Positions 47,318 to 58,603 of a DNA stretch of 64,000 bases are shown here, piece after piece (the first letter of the stretch is position 1; every line of letters starts with the position of its first letter). The stretch lies in the NCBI GenBank assembly GCA_950295325.1, contig OX485803.1, positions 52,095,554-52,159,553 of the forward strand, read 5' to 3'. Made by a program: the position numbers and the translations under genes. The notes beneath the pieces are model-generated. The model was not told the DNA's origin and made no database searches. It saw only the letters and a list, made by a program, of their open reading frames with translations. This stretch comes from Polytrichum commune. Its lineage: Eukaryota; Streptophyta; Polytrichopsida; Polytrichales; Polytrichaceae.

Positions 47318-49140
47318 TCACCCCTTCACTTGTCCATCACAACAATAGAAGTGCGGCAGCTTGACGCGGCCACAAACTCTGCAAATCAATACAGATAACA
47401 CCTGTAAGAGAGAGCATGTAATATGGACACTTTTAGCTCTGCACCCACTTCTCCCAGGATATGATACAAGCAATAAGTGCAAGATGATTAGCAAATCCAA
47501 ATTGAGGCCATAGTCAATTTCCCCATAATTTTTGGAGCTCATACAAATATCTCATTCATTATCGAAGTGAAGATTCTATTTCCGATTGAATGAACATATA
47601 CATCCCCCCACTTATGTTGATTATTGAGCCTAGAATGGTTAATTTTGAGCCCATACTCCAATCTCTTTTAAACACATGGTGTCTATTTGGTGTCGGTTCC
47701 TGGATCCACACCTGATCACACACCACTCAAATGTAGGTGTCCAATTAAGATAAGCAACAAAATTATGCCCACTTACCTTACTGACAAGTCCTCTTGTAGA
47801 AACTTCAAGTACTGTAGTGCCCAAAGATGGAATTAGGATGAGACTCCAAGTGAATGCAAAAGAGCTCACTGCAATGTGTATGTGGTACTTACATGCATTT
47901 CGCAACAACTGGAGCAGACTTCAAGAATTTGGGGCCATTTCGCTTCCCTTTCCGAGATGGAGTAACCTACAGCCCACAACCACAAAATGGTCACCTTACA
48001 GAAACCTTACACTTCAGGGAAATATCTTAAGTGGAAAGTGATGGCATTCTGTTAATTAGCATTAGATTTAGGTTGACAAATTGATTCTTCAAGACACTAT
48101 CGTAAATGTGAGATTGCAACCCTAAAGCGAGAGCAAGGGTATAACCCATTACAGCGTCTTTGTGATAACCTGAGGTTGCGGTCAGAATCAACGCTCACTG
48201 ATAGATGCACCCAATTTCACCTTTCAGGATGTTGAGAACTTCATTCCTATCAAAAATGTGCTCATTGTGGAATACGTCCCTCAATTTCACCAACATGATG
48301 ATATGTGAGCAGATGAGAGAACCAGGGACATGCAATAAGCAAATTCAGTTCTAAGGCCAGACTTTCAGTTGGAGGTGCACAAGAGCTCCAAAATGCGGAA
48401 CAGTTTAGAATCCTTTATGATTTTACTTCTGAAAAACAAAGGGAGAGATTAAGATATTAAGGTAGAAGCGCCCAATCCCATCAGTGACTCCAATTCCCAA
48501 TTCCGACACCTATTTTGTTCAAAGTGGGCAGCTACGTGCTTCAACAAGAACACGAATTAACACAGCTCAGCTCATTGGTCAGCTCGTTGGTTGAAAGAGA
48601 CAAAACGTCAACCATCAACACTGTCCACTTTTTATATCAATCATATCCAAATCACACGATGTCGGACGGAATTTGATGAACTCAAGTGCATCAGCCTTAT
48701 GAATTTGCTAATTTCTTCGAAAATTTCGTGACATGTTTTATACATGTTCAGGATCTCAAGTGCTCCAAGTGTCCAATATCGGCGCTTTTACCTTAAAGCC
48801 AACAAATGGACTCTTCCAACTCAACACAACCAGAAAGAAGAAGAACATGCACCTTGCGTTTAGGAACAGCCATGAGCTCTATAGATCCGACGAACGCATC
48901 AGGAATCTCCGGAGACCCGATTTCGGAGCTCCAAACTCCGCTACCCGGAGCTTGTTGTTGCACCATAGGGAAGAAAATCCCTCTCGGGCCCACCGGAGCA
49001 CTGCATTCCGTATGCTCCTGACCCTGAGGCGCCCTCGCACCGGCCAATGAGTACAACGCCCTCCTCGACTGCGAGAGAGACGAAGTTGAACATTGGATCC
49101 AGGAGTTCAAACGATCCGCCAGACGCAGTGCCCTCGCCAT
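47318..49140 (-). CDS. MRPL32: Mitochondrial ribosomal protein bL32m, 3 exons
   Basis: Large-subunit mitoribosome protein. Exons on the minus strand: 49140-48853, 47966-47893 and 47378-47318. Phases agree, giving 140 residues. MARALRLADRLNSWIQ and the following Ser/Arg-rich stretch form a mitochondrial leader. The bL32 core starts MAVPKRKVTPSRKGKRNGPK, continues FLKSAPVVAKC and ends IVCGRVKLPHFYCC plus a short tail. The Cys-x2-Cys (KCIVCG) and the later Cys-Cys fit the zinc-binding site of bL32m. The MAVPKRK core is preceded by about 86 residues, longer than the bacterial protein, as expected for an imported precursor. A telobox lies in the leader just upstream of the ATG. Intron 2, between exons 2 and 3, holds dispersed repeat C2. 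Confidence 0.9.
47424..47655. repeat. Dispersed repeat copy C2 in bL32m intron 2
   Basis: Same-orientation partner of 5837-6075, sharing 'caagatgattagcaaatcca', 'gtgaagattct' and 'ttatgttga.tattgag'. Tolerated inside the 514-bp intron between bL32m exons 2 and 3. Confidence 0.65.
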
Positions 49141-49145
49141 CACTA

Positions 49146-49162
49146 AAACCCTAAACCCTAAA
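49146..49162 (-). promoter_or_regulatory. Telobox in the bL32m 5' leader
   Basis: AAACCCTAAACCCTAAA on the plus strand, 6-22 bases upstream of the bL32m ATG. In plants telo-boxes are typical of genes for ribosomal and other translation proteins, so a regulatory role fits the gene. Confidence 0.55.
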
Positions 49163-49424
49163 TTCACTCCGCTCCGAACTGGAATCGAAATGAACAAAAA
49201 TCACATCCACATTGCGTCACAGCTCATACGAAAACACCCAAGTCTTGCATTTTGGGCATGTGCGGCGATGTCGAGTTTGTTCAGAAAATTAGCCAGAGCA
49301 GTAGGGTTTCCAAAAAAAAAACGAGAGAGACGATGGGAAGGGCAGGAGAAACTCTCAATAAACCCTAAACCCCGGACAAAGGTTTAGTATTCCTTGGGAG
49401 GCCATATAAACTTTTGGGGACAAT

Positions 49425-50250
49425 TACACTAAATATAGTATTCAGTGTCACACATTAGAATTGTCTTGCTCAATAATAATTGTAAACCGCCGTATAGTGT
49501 CACCAACACTAATTGTTAACCCAACATTATTTTGTTATTCCTTGTAATTTTTTTGGGGGATTATAGATTTACAATGTTGTAATTACTGTCACTTACCAAG
49601 CGATTTCTCATCCAAATTTCAATCATCCATTGTTGACAAGAGTAGGTAGGGTTTTGGCCAATGGATGAAGTCGTCCATCCTCCATGACAATATTTGTTCA
49701 CTTATTCATAAAAAGTGTCATCCAAAAAGTTCATATAGTTGACATAAAACACTATATGACACTAAATATCATATTTGGTGTCCTTGACACTTAACTTACT
49801 TTAAAGCCCGAATGCGTCGAAATGCATGTGTTTATACTGAGATTTCATAATTGAAGTTGATCTATATTTTTTGAAATGTGAGGTGCCATAAGATTTCAAA
49901 TACTTTGGTGGATTTCTTTGGAAATCGGATCAAACTGTGCTCGGCATATTTTAAGTGCACACCAAGGGGAGTTTACATTAGGATCCATGACCCCAAAAGA
50001 ATTTCAAAATTGAGCGATCTTATTGGTTGAGAACAGTAATTCAAATGCAATGAGTTTACTTCAAGGTAAGTGTCCAAGGTTTTAAAACTGAAGAGACATT
50101 AATGTAGCATCAATTTCCTGATAAACCTCACCAATCCCCACTTCTTCTAGTTTGAGAAATCAATCTTGAGTCTAAAAATAAGGTCCATTAAAGGGTGTTC
50201 TGGACCCCGACTTTCTTGGACCCAAACCCTAAAATACACCCACTCTAAGT
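49425..50250. repeat. Dispersed repeat copy D2 (inverted partner of 26040-26830)
   Basis: Reads as the reverse complement of the 26-kb copy. 49425-49535 is the best-matching part, and weaker segments near 49680-49790 and 49970-50245 follow in the expected order. No coding capacity seen. Confidence 0.65.
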
Positions 50251-51256
50251 AAAGGGATTATTTTAGTACCAAACATGCATTATGTTGACTCCATTTGAAA
50301 GACAAATTTTGGTGGGCTCAAAACTAACAAGTTGATGTGCATTTGACGGCGCACACAAATTCTGGAATCTGAGTGACCAAACAATCTTTTATAAACAATT
50401 TCAAATATTGATTTTTGTTTGAGTTTTTTAGTGCGATATAAACTTGGTCACACCATAAATTGAGCAATTGATTCCTTGTATTCTCAACACATGGACGGTG
50501 GAAATCATGTGCGTGTATGATGGACTTGGAGTCTATTGCATTTGGAATGAAGCATTTATCATCCCCACACAAAATGCCACCGAGAATTTGGGAACGATGG
50601 AAAACATGTTCAACTCCAATTAGGCTTCAATAATAAATCAAGGTGAGTAGTATATTTCAACAAGAGTTTTTCTTGCACTAAAATGTTTGTGGTATTTAGT
50701 GTTAGATACATTGTTTTGCCAAGGGTCTAAAGTAGGTGCCTAAAGGCCTAGAAATGTCACGATCTCTAGTTGTCAACAAGTAAGTATTGTAAGTTCGTAA
50801 TTCAATCAAGATATTAATAAGCACACTAATGCCAAGTGCCATGGGGTTACACTATTGATTATCGTGTGGATCATTAGTGTAACCTACACATAGGTCTCAT
50901 AATAGGGTAAGTGACAATATTAAGCCAACAACACTAAATACCATGGACAATGTAATTATAAGCTTCCACTTGAGCCATATGCATGCACATATGGAACACT
51001 TTACTTGTTTCATGACATAAATTTTTTTCTTTCTTCTTTTCATTTTCCTTTGCGGGCATGGTAGAAGGAGACTACAACGCTCATAGTCTTTAGTGTCACT
51101 CTTTATTTGGAATGACATGATCCCAAAAGAAATCATTATGAATTTCATCTTTCGTAAAAGCCCATGTAGGTAGTGTAAACATTGTAGAACATAATAGACT
51201 TTGTTTGGCAAATACTTACATTATGAATATTAAAAATAAAAGGCGTAGCATTGTGT
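50251..51256. other. AT-rich spacer, no gene recognised
   Basis: Only short frames. Scattered 'tagtgt' motifs resemble the D repeats but are too weak to delimit. Confidence 0.4.
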
Positions 51257-51266
51257 AAGGGTAGGT

Positions 51267-51586
51267 TCACATGGGCCCCAAGTCCCAAGTCCCAAGTCCC
51301 ACTCATGTTAGCAAGTCCCAAGTCCCAACATGGAGACAAAAAGCCAATTTTCGAGCCTCAAGGAGCCATTAAAATATGGTTAACATTAAAGTCAGATCTT
51401 TGTTTATTTTAATGTAAAAATATTCCCATGACTTGTCTTGAGAGTTGCATCTAACCTTTTTTCTCGACTCAACTCTTAACACAAGTTCCACACCTCACCT
51501 CCCAAAAGTATTGCCATGTGGACATTCATGTCATACTTGGGAATGAGGACATGGAACTTGGGACTGAGGACTTAGGACCCATGTGA
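51267..51586. mobile_element. MITE with TCACATGGG ends (hAT- or MULE-like)
   Basis: A 320-bp element whose ends TCACATGGGCCCCAAGTCC and (complement of the right end) TCACATGGGTCCTAAGTCC pair with two mismatches. The flanks immediately outside are aagggtaggt and agtggtaggt, an imperfect 8-10 bp target duplication. A short 'caagtcc' heptamer array follows the left end. No protein coding. Confidence 0.65.
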
Positions 51587-51596
51587 AGTGGTAGGT

Positions 51597-53740
51597 CTCA
51601 ACTTCCATGCTCTCAACGGCTAAGATTGCATGGATTGACCTTGAGTGCCTTTGGACCCCATTTGAACTGGCCCTTAAGTACGATTAGTGAGTGACACTAA
51701 ATACCATGATCAACAATACCGTGCTTTAAAATGAGGATGTTAGAACGTAGAATGGATGCACTCTGTTGTTGTGGATGAATTGATCCATGGATGATATGTC
51801 AGCTAGTGAGGACTCAATACGACTTGGCACGGTGCCAACTCAACTAGATCTTTCTATACGTGTGTGATAAGCTTGCAATGTAAGGATAACGCGATCGCCT
51901 CGTCAAGCGCAATATAGTATCTTCAAAGGATGTCAATTGGATGTTAATTTTGTTCATCCGAGCATGGAGGAAGTGAATTAAGGCCCACTTCACACATGAG
52001 CCAAAGAGCCGTGACCATGAAATTGTGAGAGCCCAAAAGAAAATGTCTAAAGGCCACCCCAACACACCTCCAAAATCATGTGGTGTGGTCATGGATCCTC
52101 AAGTGTAGTGTGAAGTTGTATGTGACCGGGTCCTCAACCAAATGCTATTTTGATGAATTTCTATTCATGCGGGTCTTCACACATGATAAAATAGAATAAA
52201 TCAACGGTTTTGAGCATTCGGAGTGGCATGGTCTCCTGGTTTTGTGTTAGGCCTACCTCCAAGAGGTGGTTTTTGAAAATAATCCAAGTGACCATGAAAC
52301 ATGATCCATTCGATGCCATGTAGGAATCCATGTAGACTATACATCCATCTTGCATTCATATACTCCGTCGGTCCCTTGAGTGTAGTCTGAAGTGAACTTG
52401 GACTAGCTCCGCCTTTTCCACCAATGAGAGTGCTTGAAGTGCAATGGTCATGGGCTCTCAGTCTCATGTGTGAAGTGGCCCTAAGTTACACCAAGACCGG
52501 AGCAAGGGACCCGAATTGGTCTAGTTGAAGCCATTTGAGTTGAATCCAATACAAACGAATAGAGGGTCAATCTTCATGTTGAATGAATGAGAGGTACGTT
52601 TGTATGCGTAATTCTCTCATTCTCACTCTCTTCAAGATTGAATCGGTTCCTCTATCACACCAAGAAATCAACATGTTCAGACCAACCATTATACGACACA
52701 TGACATCATCATTCAAGGAAAGGATTCTTCTGTGTCCGGGGGGGGCACATTTCATAACATGTATGAGTATATGTGAGGGCACAAAAGGAATATTATTTTA
52801 AACTTGTTCCATACTACGTACACATATGCTACACAACTTACAACTCGTAGTTATGTACATTTATGGAGGACCTCTAGAACATACAATATTTGTACTTGTA
52901 TGGTGGGGCCAGTAGGATTTATGGCATAAGTATTTAATATTGGATGAAACTAGGATGAACAATTTCATCATTTCTTTATCTCATCCATGTATGTATAGAA
53001 TAGGCAAGATTAGGGTTTTGGAAGGGTGGTTGAGTTGAGAACGAGGCCACTTCTTACTTAGGCTTGCAAGAGGAACGGTTGGCACTCCTTTGGGGCGCTT
53101 CTTTGTGGGTGATGCCTTCGTTAGATCATGGGCAACAAAGCATCGAAATTGTGAAGGTGCTAATTCCCAAGTGGGTTTCCTCTCAATCATTTTCGTATCA
53201 TTAATAAACCTCCAATGTGTGCAACAATTTGGATCAAGCATTCGTGGATTGCAGTTGTTGCAATTTCTAAGGGTTGGAAGTTCTAGGATCAAGCATGGAG
53301 ATTGGTTTATGTTGGTATCAAAATAGAACCAAGAATAAGCGGACTTACAATCTTACGAATCATTTGGTGGTAGACTTAAAAACAATAATTGCCTTAGCTT
53401 CTATGAAATATATTGTAGACTTAGATGATTATGAGTTACATCTGGGGGATGAAAATTTCTTCAACAACTTTATTAATAAATGCTAGGGTTTTACATTATA
53501 CATATGATAGGGGTTCTTTATTATTCAAAGGTACATTTGTTTGTTTATGTTAATGACTATACATGAATGTAATTTTTTCATGTATATATACATAGTCATT
53601 TGTATTTTATCATGAAAATTGTAAGTGTATTGCTTGGTTTTACAAAAAAAAACTTGTATATAGGGGGTTTATAGAGTATGTTGTAAACACACATAGTTCT
53701 TGGTTTTTAGTGAAAGGTGCACCCCCTACGGGGTTGGTTC
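51597..53740. other. Spacer, no gene recognised
   Basis: Frames at 52201-52467, 52981-53292 and 53090-53326 overlap on opposite strands, have no family features and look like chance. Confidence 0.4.
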
Positions 53741-53758
53741 GGGGGGGGGGGGGGGGGG
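53741..53758. repeat. Run of 18 G
   Basis: An uninterrupted G18 tract in otherwise AT-rich DNA. It could form G-quadruplex DNA, or be a sequencing or assembly artefact of homopolymer length. Confidence 0.9.
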
Positions 53759-54261
53759 AGATTTTGTTCCATTGGTTGGTCTACCTTGGGGTGATATGTC
53801 CCTATTGAAGTCACCTGCTAGGATGGTGTGGTGGTTGGGGTGTTAGTTTTGAGATTTCAAATTTAGTCTTTAATTTCTTGGATGAGGTGGATCTCCTCTT
53901 GGTGTGTGGGCATATACATTTGGAGTTTGAGTAGGGGTGTAAAGGGTTTTGTTATTGATTATGATAGCTTGTAGGTATGGGGCTATGTTGGCTAGAGTTG
54001 GGATTTTTTTGATGTTTTCAGTAGTATATATAAATATATGTATCATTGTTAGTATGCTTCCTTTAGCAGGTATGTATGGGGACTAAGGGTTTTTGTCTTT
54101 GATGTGTATTATTATTGGCATTGTTGTCGATGAACTTGTATTCTTGGAATTGTTTGTCTATGTATGCAGTTGATTTGTTTCTTGTATCATGATGATTTGT
54201 GGTGCATTTGGGAAGTTGTGTAAGAATTCTTGGATGCTGGTAGGTTGGGAGGGAAGCTAAG

Positions 54262-54332
54262 ACATGAGCGATGAGCGGTGAGCAATGAGCAATGAGCGGT
54301 AACACGTGAGCAGTGAGCAATAACACGTGATC
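54262..54332. repeat. Short GAGCRRT minisatellite
   Basis: About seven imperfect copies of a 7-bp 'gagcaat/gagcggt' unit, with two 'aacacgtga' interruptions. It lies just outside the 3' end of the transposase-like gene. Confidence 0.75.
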
Positions 54333-54578
54333 GATGGTGCCAAATATAGTAACTGGGCACGGTTTTAGGGTACATATTCTAATATTGGCATTTTTTCTTT
54401 GCAATTTAAGAATTATAAAGTACTCACATTTTGATTGAACAAGAGTGAAGGGAGCACATTATCATAGATATTTAAAAAAACCATCAGTCCTTTGCTGATT
54501 TTTATTATAAAAATCCACACTAATACATGTCACTTACCAAAATTCTCAAACATGCGGTTGAATACAACACTTGGAATA

Positions 54579-57500
54579 TTACTCACATTCTACAACACCT
54601 GCAAGTTCAAGGAGTTGCATAACCTCATTGTAGGAGTATGTTGGAGCATGAATGAACTTGTCACTACTGTAATCCACCTTACACAAAAATCTAAACACAT
54701 AGTAAAGATGTTTGCAATACACCCATTTCCCTTTCTTTCCCAAAGATTGAGATGACATTTTCGTGAAGTCAGGGCATGTACAATGTGGCATGTCAACAAT
54801 TGTGACACAATATTTGATGTTATCCTTGGAGACGATGTTGAGTAGGACTCCAAATCCTGGATATGGAATGGCAGTTACTCCAACCACATAGTAACCGTCC
54901 ATGAGTCCAGCGCTCTCCCATTTGTTTTTGTGATCTGCCGTCGGTGCTCCTAGATTGCGGCGCACCGTCTTTCCAAACCTGGAAGTTGGATGGGCATCTG
55001 GTTTTTGTGGTACACGAAAATCCGTCCGAGGAATCGGGAGCGTCGCAATTGTGGAAAGCCTACGGCAAGGAGAGAGAACCTCCCTTTGTTGTAATTGGAA
55101 TCCAGCATCTTCGAGCGCCAATACCTCCTGCCTTGAGAGATTGGTACCTATCTTTACAGGCCATGTGCTGGGTACTATAGGCCAATCTAACACGTATTTC
55201 TTCTTGCTACCACTTACACAACGTTTGATGTCGTCAGGGCAAAACCAAAACTCGTAGTCCACATTGTTGGTGGAGCGGTATTCTTTCTTCAATCCCTTGT
55301 ATGTAGGAGCAGGGGTGCCATGTTTGTAAGTTCCAACTTTGGCATTGCACAAAGACCCTGTATTGGCTTGCATCGCCCAACATCTTTTGGCAGAGTTGGA
55401 TGGCAATCTTGCAATATGCCAATGAGAAGAAGGGCAATCAGTCTCTAACACCGATGTGGTATGTGCCACACCATACTCTACAGAATTCAAAGATTCCTCT
55501 ATGCATGCCCTTTTAACCCTACTGTTAGGACGAGGAATCGAGTAGTTCACTTTGTCGGGTCGATGTGAGTCGCAATCTGCACCTGGCGGCAGATCAAGTT
55601 TTCGTTTGGTAGATCCAAACAGCTCAGACCCCTCCAAAGCACAATCCCTTGTATTGAGATCTTCAGCCCCCGGATAGGATTTCATGGCATCTGCTAGTAG
55701 CTTTGGATCTCCACACCGGGCAGCAGCCTTCAACTTCAAGGACGCAGAATCAGGGCCTTTACCAGTAAAACCTCCTCTCAACCACGATCTATAATTTGCA
55801 ATCTGCATGAATGCACGGATCAAATCGTCCACTGTTGCTTCATAAAGACAAGTCATCTTGTTTCCAGACTGTTGGAGCCATTTGTTGTGCATTGTCTCTG
55901 CAAGGTTACACGTCGGCATTTCTGCACGTTCATCTATATTCATATCCTGCAAACATTACACAAATTATAGTAGATTGTATATATCATGGATATTCAAAAT
56001 TAAATAATATTGGAAAAACATAGTAATGATGCACTTACAAGAATCATATGACCACCCCATTGCCTATAACGGAAGTGCCAAAACCCCAACCACTCGGAGA
56101 GCCCGTGAATGTCTTCTTCTGTGGCAGCTCCAAATGACAACCACCATGAACGAATAACATGATATTTGGTTTCGGCTTCGTCCATTGTTTTCGCGTCTTT
56201 GTAATCTTTGCATAGTTGTTTGTGCTGAAACTGCAAAGATGCCTTGATATATTTTTGCGTCACCTTGTCCAAGTTTTGTGACCAATGGAAAAGACAAGTG
56301 CGCTCACGACCCACCATTGGCAGATTTGGGTCACCTCCACCATATATCTTCCTGACCGCATTCCAATTTGCTTGAGCACTGTCCGCCATAAAACCTTTGA
56401 AATTCACGGTTAACACTCCATTCTCCGCCATGACAATATTCAAGTTTTCCCAGAAAAGAGTTTGAGCTGCACCATCTTCAGATTGCATGTCACAACACGC
56501 AATGGTCAACACCTTACAATACTTGCTATCGTACACATGACACGCAAGGGTGGTCCAGTCCTTCAGACGTTTAACGTGGTCAAACATTATCCATGAATTC
56601 TCCATATCTCCTCCCTCCTGCATACGCATAACAAGATCCACACCACTCCCCGGAAGATCAACTGACATTTTGAAGACCAAATACTTTGTCTTTGGACTGT
56701 CCGGGGAACCTACTAGCATGAACGTACTTAAAGTTCGAATGGTCTTTGAGCGCCATGATACTATCCATCGTACCCATTCCACTACAAACAAATCGCTTTG
56801 AGCCGGATACGAAATTCCGACAATTTGGAGAGGCAAGAGTACTAAATTTATCCATGACGACCTCCAAAGACGAACCTGTCAAGTGATGTCTTTCACTGTT
56901 TGATGGAGATTTTAGGAGGTAGTCTACCAAAAATTGTTTGCTTGCTGCCATTACTATAGCGGAGTTTTTGGCAGTGGATGTTTTTGTGACCTCATTGGCA
57001 ACACATTGGTATGCAATGTCCAAAGATTCACGGCATGTACCATTGGACACATGGTGGTCATGCACGCCTAGATGAATACAAGCCCTGGCCATTTCAGAAG
57101 ATGTGGAGTGCACATATATTATGCGAGCATGGCATAAAACTATGCATATAGGTGTGGAATGACAAACCTTACATTCCAATTTGGACCTCTCAGGGGCAAT
57201 AATACCCATAGAGAATGGGGTAGGAGTTGATCCGGCCCATTCGGTGTTGTTGCGCTCGCCTGCATTGCGATGCATATAATCACAAAAATCATTAGAGCAT
57301 TGGAGATGACCTGCACAAGTAGAACGTCTGAAGGTTAATCCAAAATCATTTTGGATATTTGTGGTTTTGGTGGTGCATCAAGGGTGTCCGTCGCACATCT
57401 TATCCATGCCATCCATCGAACGACCATAGGCGCTTGGAACTCCAAATGGCACAGGGGGCAATACAAACAAAATGTCACCGTCAAAAGAGGAGGCCAGATA

Positions 57501-58175
57501 ATTAACATCTCGCACCTCTATGCTGTCAAAATCAATGGACGCAAGATCTGATTTGGATCTTTTCCTAGACTTTGTTTGTTTCAATGCGTCGACAATATTC
57601 ATACCCACTGATGAAGAAAAATTGTGTAGCGGGGGACGTTGTGATACTGAACCATGGTGTGCCACCTTCACATACAGAGGACTGTAAGGAGATTTGGGAA
57701 GATCCATAGGGGGTTTTGAAGGGGTAGAATCTTTACTTCTAAATGGAAATGGTGATGTATCAGAAAGGTCAACAACAACACAAATGTCATCTTCAGAATC
57801 TGACAATACTATTACACTATCATCAGTAGGTTCCAATTTAACAGTGACGATACTTGGAACTTGAACAGTTGATGTACCAGATTCATTTGTCAAAATGACA
57901 GTAGAAGCTTGCATCTGAGAATCAGAGAGTCCCATAACTCTATATGAACCAGGTCCTAAACTCCACATAGAACCACCCTCACTTCTATTCTTTTGCATCA
58001 AGATTGTTCTAGACACCTCTCCACCTACAGAGTATATCTCTTGCTCGACGTACATGGTTCCTACTTGGAGGTTGAATCTCAAACCAAGCAAATCTTCTAA
58101 AACAACTACACAACCATCACTTTCAAGAGGCAAAATGAAGGGTATAAAGGATCCATGAGCACGGATGGTAGCCAT
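54579..58175 (-). pseudogene. MULE-like SWIM-finger transposase with SUMO-type motifs, lightly broken
   Basis: From ATG 58175 to TAA 54579, with one 92-bp intron (56038-55947, gtaagt...gcag). The N-terminal 265 residues carry VKLE (112-115, SUMO-site form), VIVLSDSEDD (121-130) and VVVDLSD (133-139), which are SUMO-interacting-motif-like, and the basic KSRKRSK (202-208). A Cys/His-rich region follows (CAGHLQCSNDFCDYMH ... LECKVCHSTPIC). A DDE-type core comes next (WTTLACHVYDSKYCKVL ... FKGFMADSAQANWNAVRKIY ... RTCLFHWSQNLDKV). Then a SWIM finger, Cys-x-Cys-x19-Cys-x-His, starts at residue 391 of the last exon's frame (CTCPDF...VYCKH). A single in-frame TGA at 57378-57380 interrupts the first part, and the frame changes once between 56836 and 56658. 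Otherwise the reading is conserved over 3.5 kb, so decay is recent. Terminal repeats were not found. Confidence 0.75.
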
Positions 58176-58603
58176 GAAGAATGTGTGGATGCAATGTACA
58201 TCATACTATGGAAAACATGACCTATTTGTATTGTGTCTTGGCAATCTTAATCCGTGGACTTGAAAAATATACTATACGAATGTCTATTGAAAGACATGGT
58301 GCACATGGGCTGGTAGGTGTAAAGAAGGTAATGCCAGTTGTTGATTATATTGGGTAGACAATGACCAATGTAAGGAAGATATTTTAATAGCGTATCTTTA
58401 GCTTTCAAATAAAATTCAATATCTTAATGTTTGGGTTCTAAAGATGGTGGTGGTGGGCCTTTAATAATTCCTAAATCCCAAAGAAGAAGAAGACATAATG
58501 AGTGATGATCTGTTTCAAACTTCTTACAGCTTCAAAGTGAGATAGAGCTTTTAGGTTATGCAAAAAGTGAATGTAGAGAATTGATAGATTTTTAAGGTTG
58601 CAA
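58176..58603. promoter_or_regulatory. Divergent promoter region between the transposase-like and ParB-like genes
   Basis: 428 bp separate the two start codons, which face away from each other. No other gene fits, so both probably start transcription here. No specific factor site is identified. Confidence 0.5.
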
